Source: an uncultured Porphyromonadaceae bacterium (GTDB lineage Bacteria > Bacteroidota > Bacteroidia > Bacteroidales > Muribaculaceae). From it: DNA of 64,000 nt. The notes beneath the pieces are model-generated. The model did no database searches. It worked only from the letters and a program-made list of their open reading frames with translations, and had not been told where the DNA came from. The number at the start of each line of letters is the position of its first letter. The stretch's first letter is position 1. This document shows, piece after piece, positions 8,635 to 16,200 of the stretch. Where the stretch lies: contig CALKRW010000009.1 in assembly GCA_937989585.1 (NCBI GenBank), positions 1-64,000 of the forward strand, given 5' to 3'. Made by a program: the position numbers and the translations under genes.

Positions 8635-8658
8635 GGGGAGGGGTGGGGGAATTACGGG
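8635..8658 (+). other. G-quadruplex-type motif at the -33 position
   Basis: Four guanine runs of 4, 4, 5 and 3 are separated by loops of 1, 1 and 6 nt. They lie directly upstream of the TACCTTTG element, where the -33 box would be expected, and no TTTG is present there. The same motif is at 9976-9999 in the right copy. Confidence 0.5.
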
Positions 8659-8668
8659 AATTTTTTGT

Positions 8669-8676
8669 TACCTTTG
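8669..8676 (+). promoter_or_regulatory. -7 element in the left repeat copy
   Basis: TACCTTTG fits the Bacteroidetes -7 consensus TAnnTTTG. It would drive transcription through the aborted nine-codon frame at 8770 into the abiF-type gene. No good -33 box is visible. Confidence 0.5.
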
Positions 8677-8769
8677 CGTGTAGGTATCGTGATTTGGCTG
8701 CCGTGGAGGTTCCTGTGGCAGGTGAATCAAGGTATGGTTTTGTTTTATGCTAATCCTTAAGTCGTCACG

Positions 8770-8799
8770 ATGTGGGAAATAATACGAAAGTGTGAGTAA
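8770..8799 (+). pseudogene. Nine-codon remnant of the downstream gene's start
   Basis: ATG at 8770 begins MWEIIR, the same six codons as the gene at 10111. The sequence then diverges to KCE and a stop. It is a duplicated gene start left by formation of the cassette, and might now act as an upstream ORF before the abiF-type gene. Confidence 0.6.
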
Positions 8800-8863
8800 T
8801 GCGCGTGATTAATTGGCTGAAAAGATACGAAAATCAGATATTTTGAGTAACTTTGCCGCTACC

Positions 8864-9745
8864 ATGGGAAATAGAGCAAGAACATTAGACCAACAAATAG
8901 CCTTGCTTCAAAGCAGAGGTATGGAAATTTCCGACATAGAGAAAACCAAAGAGGTTTTACTGGATGTTGGTTATTACCGCCTTGGGTTTTATTGGTTTCC
9001 TTTTGAAAAGGGTTGTCCTGCAAATCAGAGGCGTACACATGAATTTATGACAGACGCAAATTTTGATGATGCAGTAAAACTGTATTATTTTGATTATGCC
9101 TTGCGTAATATTTTACAAAAATATATTACCCGCATAGAGGTAAATTTCAGAACTTATCTTGTTTATACTATTTCCAATAAATATAGTACGCTTCCTACGT
9201 GGTTCGTGTCTTCGCGTGTAGTTGATCGTGATTACATTTCAAGTTTTGATACTGAGGTATATACCGATAAATTCAAACGTAATAAATTCATCGCGGCACA
9301 CCATAGAAACCATATCAACGACCGATATGCTCCGGCGTGGAAAACGCTTGAATTTATGACATTAGGGAGCAACATAGCATTATATAAATCTTTGCTTGAC
9401 CTTGACGATAAAAAGGCTATCGCTAAACATTTTGGAGTTACATATACCAATATCTTTGAAAATTACTTAGATGTTGTGCGTTGCGTAAGGAATACTTGCG
9501 CTCACGGTGGATTATTATACGATATTGCTCTTTATCCTCTTATTCGCAGGGGTCCTGCAAATGTAACTGGCGATGCAAGAAAGCGGCTTTATGGTGCTTT
9601 AAAAGTAGTAGGCTACCTGTTAAAGCAGGTTTCGGTCAATCGAGCAGTAGACTACGAGCGAGAAGTCGAAGATTTGATAAATAAGTACGCTACAACACCG
9701 GCTATTAAGTTGGTCCTTCATCAGAATAGCGGTTTCCCAAAGTAG
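8864..9745 (+). CDS. abiF: AbiF-type (Abi_2 family) HEPN abortive-infection protein
   Basis: From the ATG at 8864 the product has 293 residues and begins MGNRARTLDQQIALLQSRGM, the usual opening of Abi_2 proteins (T..EQI.LL..RG). It continues with YYRLGFYWFPF, an aromatic-rich central part, and RYAPAWKTLEFMTLGSNIALY. The HEPN ribonuclease signature RxxxxH is present as RNTCAH (residues 209-214). A longer frame from TTG 8813 adds 17 residues, but it directly follows a stop and family starts agree with 8864. A TAACTTTG element (8848-8855) lies 8 nt before the ATG, so the mRNA could be nearly leaderless. Abi_2 proteins are phage-defence toxins; AbiF members are found with structured RNAs. A putative RNA follows at 9806, and the cassette lies between 192-bp repeats. 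Confidence 0.8.
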   Translation: MGNRARTLDQQIALLQSRGMEISDIEKTKEVLLDVGYYRLGFYWFPFEKGCPANQRRTHEFMTDANFDDAVKLYYFDYALRNILQKYITRIEVNFRTYLVYTISNKYSTLPTWFVSSRVVDRDYISSFDTEVYTDKFKRNKFIAAHHRNHINDRYAPAWKTLEFMTLGSNIALYKSLLDLDDKKAIAKHFGVTYTNIFENYLDVVRCVRNTCAHGGLLYDIALYPLIRRGPANVTGDARKRLYGALKVVGYLLKQVSVNRAVDYEREVEDLINKYATTPAIKLVLHQNSGFPK

Positions 9746-9769
9746 GGTTACAACTTTCTATCGAAAAAT

Positions 9770-9801
9770 TTTGTTGAATAGGAAAAAAAGAAGTACCTTT
9801 G
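9770..9801 (+). promoter_or_regulatory. Promoter of the RNA downstream of abiF
   Basis: TTTG at 9770-9773, a 20-nt spacer and TACCTTTG at 9794-9801 fit the Bacteroidetes consensus. The element lies 25 nt after the abiF stop, so the RNA can be made independently of the mRNA. Confidence 0.65.
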
Positions 9802-9805
9802 CTAC

Positions 9806-9896
9806 ATAAATAGTGCTCGTATAGGCTATGTCTCTATGCCAACACTTAAAAAGGGAAAAGAGGTCGTGGGCTATGTCTCCGCGACCTCGCTTTTTT
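9806..9896 (+). ncRNA. Putative abiF-associated RNA with two matching hairpin loops
   Basis: A predicted transcript of about 90 nt starts near 9806 and ends in a U-run (9891-9896). Hairpin 1 has a 6-bp stem, 9819-9824 with 9834-9839. Hairpin 2 has a 9-bp stem, 9860-9868 with 9880-9888, and doubles as the terminator. The same 11-nt sequence GGCTATGTCTC occurs at 9824-9834 and 9869-9879, so both hairpins show the same loop although their stems differ. A shared loop on different stems suggests a recognition element for a protein. The gene next to it belongs to a family known to occur with structured RNAs, so an antitoxin or guide-like role for the HEPN protein is the leading idea. The structure was drawn by eye. 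Confidence 0.6.
9860..9896 (+). terminator. Intrinsic terminator of the abiF-associated RNA
   Basis: A 9-bp stem (GAGGTCGTG with CGCGACCTC, one U-G pair), an 11-nt loop, then GC and six T. Confidence 0.75.
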
Positions 9897-9936
9897 ACCT
9901 TATTGTACCATTGGTGCGGATATACTATGACTGGGG

Positions 9937-10128
9937 AATTTGATTGCGAAGGTAGTGAAATTTTGTGAGAGTTGTGGGGAGGGGTGGGGGAATTACGGGA
10001 ATTTTTTGTTACCTTTGCGTGTAGGTATCGTGATTTGGCTGCCGTGGAGGTTCCTGTGGCAGGTGAATCAAGGTATGGTTTTGTTTTATGCTAATCCTTA
10101 AGTCGTCACGATGTGGGAAATAATACGA
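9937..10128 (+). repeat. 192-bp perfect direct repeat, right copy
   Basis: This is the native-looking copy: it contains the promoter, the leader and the first six codons of the intact gene at 10111. It matches 8596-8787 without a visible difference. The flanks diverge on both sides: G versus A just before, T versus A just after. The unit enclosed by the two copies, 1341 bp, carries only the abiF-type gene and the RNA. Confidence 0.9.
10010..10017 (+). promoter_or_regulatory. -7 element for the 10111 gene
   Basis: TACCTTTG lies 93 nt upstream of the ATG at 10111. A G-rich run (9976-9999) occupies the -33 position. The leader contains a short CTGCC/GGCAG stem. Confidence 0.5.
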
Positions 10129-11076
10129 TATGAGTCTTCTATGTCCGGACGCTGGGACGAGTTTGTCGGCAATGCGCGCAATGCTACGTTCCTGTTCTGT
10201 CGCGGATATATGGATTATCATGCCGACCGTTTTGAGGACCATTCGCTGCTGGCGCTGAAGAACGGCAAGTTGCGGGCAATATTGCCTGCAAACATTACGT
10301 CTGACGGCGTTCTACATTCCCATCAGGGACTTACCTACGGGGGATGGATACTCCCGAAGGCACATTTTGATGCAACGGACATGCTGGAGATGTGGAATGC
10401 ATGGCTTGAGTATTGTGCAGATCAGGCTATTAAATCGATTGACTATAAACCTCTGCCGTGGATTTATGCCTCACGTCCCTCGCAGGAGGATATTTATGCC
10501 TTGTTCCGTTGCGGTGCCGTTCAGGATGCGGTGAATCTATCATCGACGATATGTCTTGGCGATAATCCGGGATTCGACACCATGCGGCGCCGTCATCTTC
10601 GTCAGGCCACGGCAAGCGGTTGCGTGGTAGTGGAGACAGACGACTGCGAGGCTTTCATGGCGCTGGTTGAGTCGTGCCTTAGAGAGCGGCACGGAGTCGC
10701 CCCGGTTCATACGGCACAGGAAATGAGATTGCTCAAGGACCGTTTCCCCGAGAGGATAAGGATGTTCGTGGCGAGACTTGATGATGAGATTCATGCCGGC
10801 ATGATGGTCTATGATACAGGAATCGTAGCGCATGGCCAGTATATTTCGTCGACAGCCGAGGGGCGTAGGCTGAATCTGCTGACTCCGCTCTTCCATAAAC
10901 TCATTTTCGAGACATTCGCTGACCGGCGCTATTTCGATTTCGGCATCTCGAACGAGGATAACGGGCGTTATCTCAACGGACCGCTGCTACACTCAAAGGC
11001 AACTATGGGTGCAACGGGAGTCGCATATCCACGCTATATGATAAAAGTTTCAGAATCCATAATTCGCAGACCATGA
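10111..11076 (+). CDS. GNAT/FemAB-like acyltransferase
   Basis: The 321-residue cytosolic protein resembles the GNAT-fold FemAB/BioF2-like acetyltransferase group. It has an N-terminal part with GLTYGGWILP, a central RRRHLRQA basic stretch, and a C-terminal half with DDEIHAGMMVYDTG and YFDFGISNEDNGRYLN. Members transfer acyl or aminoacyl groups in cell-envelope synthesis; the substrate here is unknown. Its stop overlaps the start of the cardiolipin synthase gene (ATGA at 11073), so the two are translationally coupled and probably both act on the envelope. Its promoter and first six codons are duplicated upstream of the abiF-type gene, but this copy is intact. Confidence 0.65.
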   Translation: MWEIIRYESSMSGRWDEFVGNARNATFLFCRGYMDYHADRFEDHSLLALKNGKLRAILPANITSDGVLHSHQGLTYGGWILPKAHFDATDMLEMWNAWLEYCADQAIKSIDYKPLPWIYASRPSQEDIYALFRCGAVQDAVNLSSTICLGDNPGFDTMRRRHLRQATASGCVVVETDDCEAFMALVESCLRERHGVAPVHTAQEMRLLKDRFPERIRMFVARLDDEIHAGMMVYDTGIVAHGQYISSTAEGRRLNLLTPLFHKLIFETFADRRYFDFGISNEDNGRYLNGPLLHSKATMGATGVAYPRYMIKVSESIIRRP

Positions 11077-12515
11077 TAGATGCTTTCACACTGACGCTCG
11101 GTACAGGATGGCTTTATTACGCCTTCATGACGGTGTACGTAGTCACTGTCGTGGTGATTCTGCTTGTCATTATCACCGAGAACCGCAATCCGGTCAAATC
11201 ACTCGCATGGATAACGGTGCTGTTCCTGATGCCTATTGCCGGTGTCATATTATATATTGTTTTCGGACGCTCGATAAAGAATACCCGCATGATATCGCGC
11301 CGTAACCGACGGCGCCTGAAACGTGCGGAAAATGCACGGCCCGTGGACATGCGCTCGCAAGGACTGGGTGAGGAGTCATTATCCCAGATAAGACTGGCCC
11401 GCTCTCTTACAGGTTCGCTATATTATCCCGACAATGAGATTGAGATCTTTACAAACGGCAAGGAGAAATTCGCCGCTCTTGCCGAAGACCTTCGTCGTGC
11501 AGAAAAATACATCAACCTTCAGTACTATATTTTCGCGGATGATAAGACCGGCAGTGAAATTGCCGACATCCTGATTGAACGCGCCAAGGCCGGTGTCGTG
11601 GTCCGAGTGATTTATGACCATGTCGGTTCGTTCCACACCTCGCGCAAGTTTATCAAGCGTATGGTGAATGCCGGAATACAGATTTATCCTTTCTTTAAGG
11701 TGTCGTTCCCAGTCCTGGGTACCCGTATCAACTGGCGCAACCACCGTAAACTTGTCATAATAGACGGTCGCGTAGGTTATGTAGGAGGGATGAATATTGC
11801 TGACAGATATGTCTTTGGGAACAGACTGGGGATGTGGCGTGACACACATCTGCGCATCGAGGGACCAGCGGTAGGCGCATTGCAGTATTCATTCGCCGTT
11901 GACTGGAACTTCATGGGCCGTCCGCTGATAGAGGAAACCACAGACTTCTGTAATGCTCCCGACAGCCGCATAGGCGCGCAACTGATTACCTCAGGCCCTA
12001 CATCGCAGTGGAGCAACGTGGCTATGATGTTCCACCGCGCAATCTGTGGAGCGAAGAGTCACATATATATACAGACGCCGTATTTCCTGCCGACCGAAGG
12101 TCTGCTGAAAGCATTGCAGAGCGCGTCGCTGGCCAAGGTCGACGTGCGCCTGATGATTCCACGCCGGTCGGACAGCGACCTTCTGCGCTACGCATCCGAT
12201 TCCTATCTCGAGCAATGCATGCAGGCCGGTATCAAGATTTATCTTTACGACGCGGGAATGCTACATGCCAAGACAATCATTATTGATGACGAACTTTGTT
12301 CTGTTGGATCGACCAACTTTGACTTCCGCAGTTTCGAGTATAATTTCGAGTCGAACCTCTTCATCTATTCACGCGAGTTCAACGAGAGGATGACGAAAGT
12401 GTTTATGGACGATCAGGAAAAATGCCACCGTCTGACTCCAGAGGAATGGCGCAAGCGGCCGTTCATAAAAAAATTCACAGAATCGGTAGTGCGCTTGATC
12501 TCACCCATACTCTGA
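11073..12515 (+). CDS. cls: Cardiolipin synthase
   Basis: The 480-residue protein has two N-terminal membrane helices (about 13-34 and 42-64) and two phospholipase D motifs: HRKLVIID at 224-231 and HAKTIIID at 398-405, each followed by the conserved Gly/Ser-x-Asn (GGMN, GSTN). This is the layout of bacterial ClsA-type cardiolipin synthases, which join two phosphatidylglycerol molecules at the inner membrane. The length is normal. The gene overlaps the acyltransferase-like gene upstream by 4 nt. Confidence 0.9.
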   Translation: MIDAFTLTLGTGWLYYAFMTVYVVTVVVILLVIITENRNPVKSLAWITVLFLMPIAGVILYIVFGRSIKNTRMISRRNRRRLKRAENARPVDMRSQGLGEESLSQIRLARSLTGSLYYPDNEIEIFTNGKEKFAALAEDLRRAEKYINLQYYIFADDKTGSEIADILIERAKAGVVVRVIYDHVGSFHTSRKFIKRMVNAGIQIYPFFKVSFPVLGTRINWRNHRKLVIIDGRVGYVGGMNIADRYVFGNRLGMWRDTHLRIEGPAVGALQYSFAVDWNFMGRPLIEETTDFCNAPDSRIGAQLITSGPTSQWSNVAMMFHRAICGAKSHIYIQTPYFLPTEGLLKALQSASLAKVDVRLMIPRRSDSDLLRYASDSYLEQCMQAGIKIYLYDAGMLHAKTIIIDDELCSVGSTNFDFRSFEYNFESNLFIYSREFNERMTKVFMDDQEKCHRLTPEEWRKRPFIKKFTESVVRLISPIL

Positions 12516-12572
12516 GAGTCAAGGTGTTGTAAAATATGACATAAAAAAGTTCAAAAAATTTAGTCTGAAAAA

Positions 12573-12603
12573 TTTGCAGAATAAAAAAATATGCCTACCT
12601 TTG
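12573..12603 (+). promoter_or_regulatory. Consensus promoter of the tRNA operon
   Basis: TTTG at 12573-12576, a 19-nt spacer, then TACCTTTG at 12596-12603, 31 nt before tRNA-Gly. This is the reference promoter of the window. Confidence 0.85.
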
Positions 12604-12634
12604 CAACGTCAAAACGACAACGACCCTTGAAATT

Positions 12635-12707
<73 letters not shown>

Positions 12708-12736
12708 CAAATGCTTAACAAGCGACTGACCAACCT

Positions 12737-12820
12737 GTCCGGGTGGTGGAATTGGTAGACACGCTACTTTGAGGGGGTAGTGGCAGAAATGCTGTGGGAG
12801 TTCGAATCTCCTCTCGGACA
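12737..12820 (+). tRNA. tRNA-Leu (anticodon GAG)
   Basis: The acceptor stem GTCCGGG pairs with CTCGGAC (one G-U). The anticodon loop TTGAGGG gives GAG, and a variable arm is present as expected for a class II tRNA. The T-loop is TTCGAAT. It lies 29 nt after tRNA-Gly and shares its promoter. Confidence 0.95.
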
Positions 12821-12824
12821 CAAG

Positions 12825-12863
12825 AAAAACCGCAAGAACTGATTTTTCAGTCTTGCGGTTTTT
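12825..12863 (+). terminator. Intrinsic terminator of the tRNA operon
   Basis: AAAAACCGCAAG pairs with CTTGCGGTTTTT, extended by ACTG/CAGT with one bulged A, around a T-rich loop. The final TTTTT forms the U-tract. Confidence 0.85.
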
Positions 12864-13183
12864 CCGTTTATACCACCACCATCGTCTTTGGCGTCATTCA
12901 AATTATCTTCTTATCTGCGTTTCTGATTATCGGGATATTCTGAAAGTGTAAAGGTAGCAATTAGATTTATTTTTTAAGCATGTGGGTGAAAACTATTTAT
13001 CTTTTGCCTTGTTAGACTCATAAAGACATTGTGCTTTTACAGACATCACATTTGGCTTGAAATTTTGTCCGATATCATCGTCGCATTATTCGTTAGTGTT
13101 TATTTTGAGGTCATTTTATAATTCGGTGATAATAAAAATACAACATTTCTGTAAAAATGTGTGTATTTATGGAAAATATTATA
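12864..13183. other. Gene-free stretch between tRNAs and the repeat-protein gene
   Basis: About 320 bases of AT-rich sequence hold no convincing ORF, RNA or repeat. The promoter of the next gene begins at its right end. Confidence 0.6.
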
Positions 13184-13191
13184 TACATTTG
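13184..13191 (+). promoter_or_regulatory. -7 element upstream of the BspA-like gene
   Basis: TACATTTG fits TAnnTTTG. The -33 region has no clear TTTG. It would give a leader of about 100 nt. Confidence 0.45.
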
Positions 13192-13240
13192 CCATCGTTA
13201 TAATTAACAATATCTAATCCATGCGAGTCATCGGGTAAAA

Positions 13241-13281
13241 GGAATCCGGTCCGATGTCCTCCAAATTCATTTCCGGATTCC
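13241..13281 (+). promoter_or_regulatory. Leader hairpin before the BspA-like gene
   Basis: GGAATCCGG (13241-13249) and CCGGATTCC (13273-13281) are exact complements with a 23-nt loop. The stem ends 16 nt before the ATG at 13298, so it could affect translation start. There is no U-tract, so it is not a terminator. Confidence 0.45.
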
Positions 13282-13297
13282 CCATTAGGTTTATTTC

Positions 13298-16200
13298 ATG
13301 AAAAGATTTTTTACACTTGCATTTCTGGCGATTGCATTGCCGGCAGTGTTTGCGCAGACATCGTTTCAAGACGGACAACTGACGTATACGGTGACCTCGG
13401 GCACTAATGTAGAAGTCAGTAGCGTAAATGACAAGGATGCATCCGGTAATGTCATCTCGACCATCACCGTGCCTGCGACAGTCAGTTATCAGAACACCGA
13501 GTATGCGGTTACGCGCATTGGCGAACGGGCTTTCCAGTACCGTAAGATGGCAAAAGTTATTCTGCCAAATTCCATCGTATCAATTGGCACACAGGCTTTC
13601 TCATCAACAGACAATATGACAGGCATTGAGTTGCCGTCTTCGCTTAAGACCATTGATAATTTTGGATTCTCCTATACCAACCTTACTGAGATTGATATTC
13701 CTGCGTCTGTAGAATCAATAGGTAACAGTGCGTTCGCCTCGTGCCGTAAACTTGCCAAGGTAACGATGCACGACGGCCTAAAGACGATTGGATCCTCTGT
13801 ATTCTATCATAATGCCCTTAGCGAGGTGACCGTACCGTCTACAGTCTCGGAACTTGGCGACAAGGCATTCCTTGAATGCGACCAACTTGTAAAGGCAACG
13901 ATTTCGGAAGGTGTTACCCGTTTCGGCGACGGCGTATTCGCCTTATGTAAGAATCTCAGGACTGTCAACTTCCCGTCGACGCTTACCGAAATAGGTCTGG
14001 AGTGTTTCATGGGCTGCAAGACGCTTACGGCTGTAACTATCGGTCCGTCGCTGGAAACCATAGGACAGTCGGCATTTGGTAACAGCGGTATCGTGACTTT
14101 CAATATAGACCCTGCCAACAAAAACTTTGTGCTAGAAGCCGGTATACTCTATGCCGCCGACAAGCATATGCTGTATGCCGTACCCATGAAAGGGGTAACA
14201 GCCGTCGATGTCAACAGCAAGTGCATCGGTATCAGTGGCGGAGCCTTCTGGGGGAGTGAGGTCACAAAAGTGAAACTTCCTGATGGAATGCTCGCCATAG
14301 ACGACTATGCCTTCTGCCAGTCGCCGCTTGCCGAAATCAATTTCCCCAACAGCATCACTTATATGGGAGAACAGGCTTTCGCCGCCACAATGCTGACCAG
14401 TGTTGTACTTCCTGCAAACATGCCCTATGTATTCGACGGAGTATTTGCAGGCTGCACTAAACTGACCGATGTCACTATTCCTTCCGGCTGCAAGATGATC
14501 TATAACCATGCGTTCCATAACGATGCAGCCATCAAGAGTTTCACCTGCCTGGGCTCTGTTCCTCCGGTTATCGACGATTTCTACGAGACATACGATAACC
14601 CCTTCTACGGCATTCCTGAAAAGACACCGCTGTATGTCCCCAAAGGCTGCGTAGCCGCCTATACACAGGCAGGCTGGGGAAGTGACTTCAAGGTAATGGA
14701 AGGTGACTTCTCGGTATTCACCTATACCTCTGCAACACCTGCAAACGGTGCCACTCTCGGCAAATATGCCGAAATGAAAGCAGACATCGTTTTCCCGTCA
14801 GACATCACCATAGTTCAGTCCCAGCCTGAGGTATTCCTTCGAAAGGGGAGCGAACTCAGTGGAAGGGTGATTGCTCCCGATGACTGCTGGAAAGCCACGA
14901 CCGGAGACAACAAACGGACTCTTCGGGTGTGGGGCAGTGACTATGACGGCTACACACAGACATTCACAGCCGAGAATGACGCACAGTATTATCTTGTTAT
15001 TCCGGCAGGTGTCGTAAAGAATGCCGCCGGTGACCTCAACGAGAAAATCGTGCTTGAATGGAATGGTCCCGAAACCCCCAAGGCACTTGCCGTCACTTCG
15101 ACAGATCCCGCAAATGGCACAACATTGCCTGCCAAATATGTGGACATGGCTTTCACCGTCACTTTCGATGAGGATGTTACCGTAACACAAAACTCACCAG
15201 CCGCCAAATTAACCATCGGTGCAGCCGAAGGCGAAGAAATCCCCGCTGAAAGTGCATGGAATGTAACAAAAGAGTCTTCAAAGAGCATCAAGGTATGGGC
15301 TTCGGATTACGACGGCTATACCCAGGCATTCCGCCCGAAGAAAGCAACCAAGTATTTCATGACCATTCCCGCAGGTATTGTCAAGAATGCCTCAGGCATA
15401 TCCAACGAACAGATAGTAATCGAACTTAATGGTCCTGCCGCCGCCGAACTCAATGTAGTCTCGACTACACCCGCCAGCAAGACTACAGTCGAGGGTGTGA
15501 CCAACATGAGTTTCGACATCACCTTCGATGCCGAAGTAAGCGTCGCAAATGCCTCACCCGCCGCACGTCTTTGCCAGGGCAGCGAGTCGGGCACACCTAT
15601 CGAACCCGATGACAAATGGGTCGCCTCGCTTCAGGGCGACAAGAAGACAGTACGTGTATGGGCATCGGATTATGACGGCTACACACAGACTTTCAAACCC
15701 GAGGAAGGCTTCACATACTACATGGTGATTCCTGCCGGCATAGCCAAGAATGCCGACGGCTCTGAAAATAAGGAAATCACTATCATTCTCTACGGACCTG
15801 AGAAAGCCCAGCCGCTGACTGTTGTAAGCACAACGCCTGCCGACGGCACCGAACTTGAGAACAAATATGTCGGAATGTCCTTCACCGTAGAATTCAGTGA
15901 TGACGTGACAGTCGCCGTAGCGTCGCCTGATGCCAGACTGCACGAAGGTTCGCTTACAGGGTCGACCATCGACCCCGACGACTGCTGGAAGGCAAGCGCC
16001 GAGGGTAAAAACGCAGTCCGTGTATGGGCTGCCGACTACGACGGTTTCCTGCAGTCGTTCAAGCCGGTCGAAGGTGCCAAGTATTATATGGTAATTCCTG
16101 CAGGTATAGTCAAAACTGCAGACGGCCGAGTCAATGAGGAGGTGGTCATCATGCTCAACGGTCCTGCTCCCGCTCCTGCCGAACTGGAAGTAGTCAGCAC

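Larger units (their letters stand above)
8596..8787 (+). repeat. 192-bp perfect direct repeat, left copy
   Basis: This segment is identical, as far as I can read, to 9937-10128, offset by 1341 bp. It contains a G-rich run (8635-8658), a TACCTTTG -7 element (8669-8676), a leader of about 90 nt, and an ATG (8770) followed by the first codons of the gene at 10111. The match ends inside that coding region; the frame then runs into TAA at 8797-8799 after nine codons. The copy therefore looks like a duplicated promoter and start of the downstream gene, now placed in front of the abiF-type gene. Confidence 0.9.

Noticed and set aside
8560..8760. 66-codon ORF across the left repeat copy
   Set aside because: The sequence is the duplicated promoter region with a G-run; composition and position argue against coding.
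8596..10128. Insertion sequence or integron-like element
   Set aside because: There is no transposase or integrase, no terminal inverted repeat, and the direct repeat of 192 bp is far too long for a transposition target duplication.
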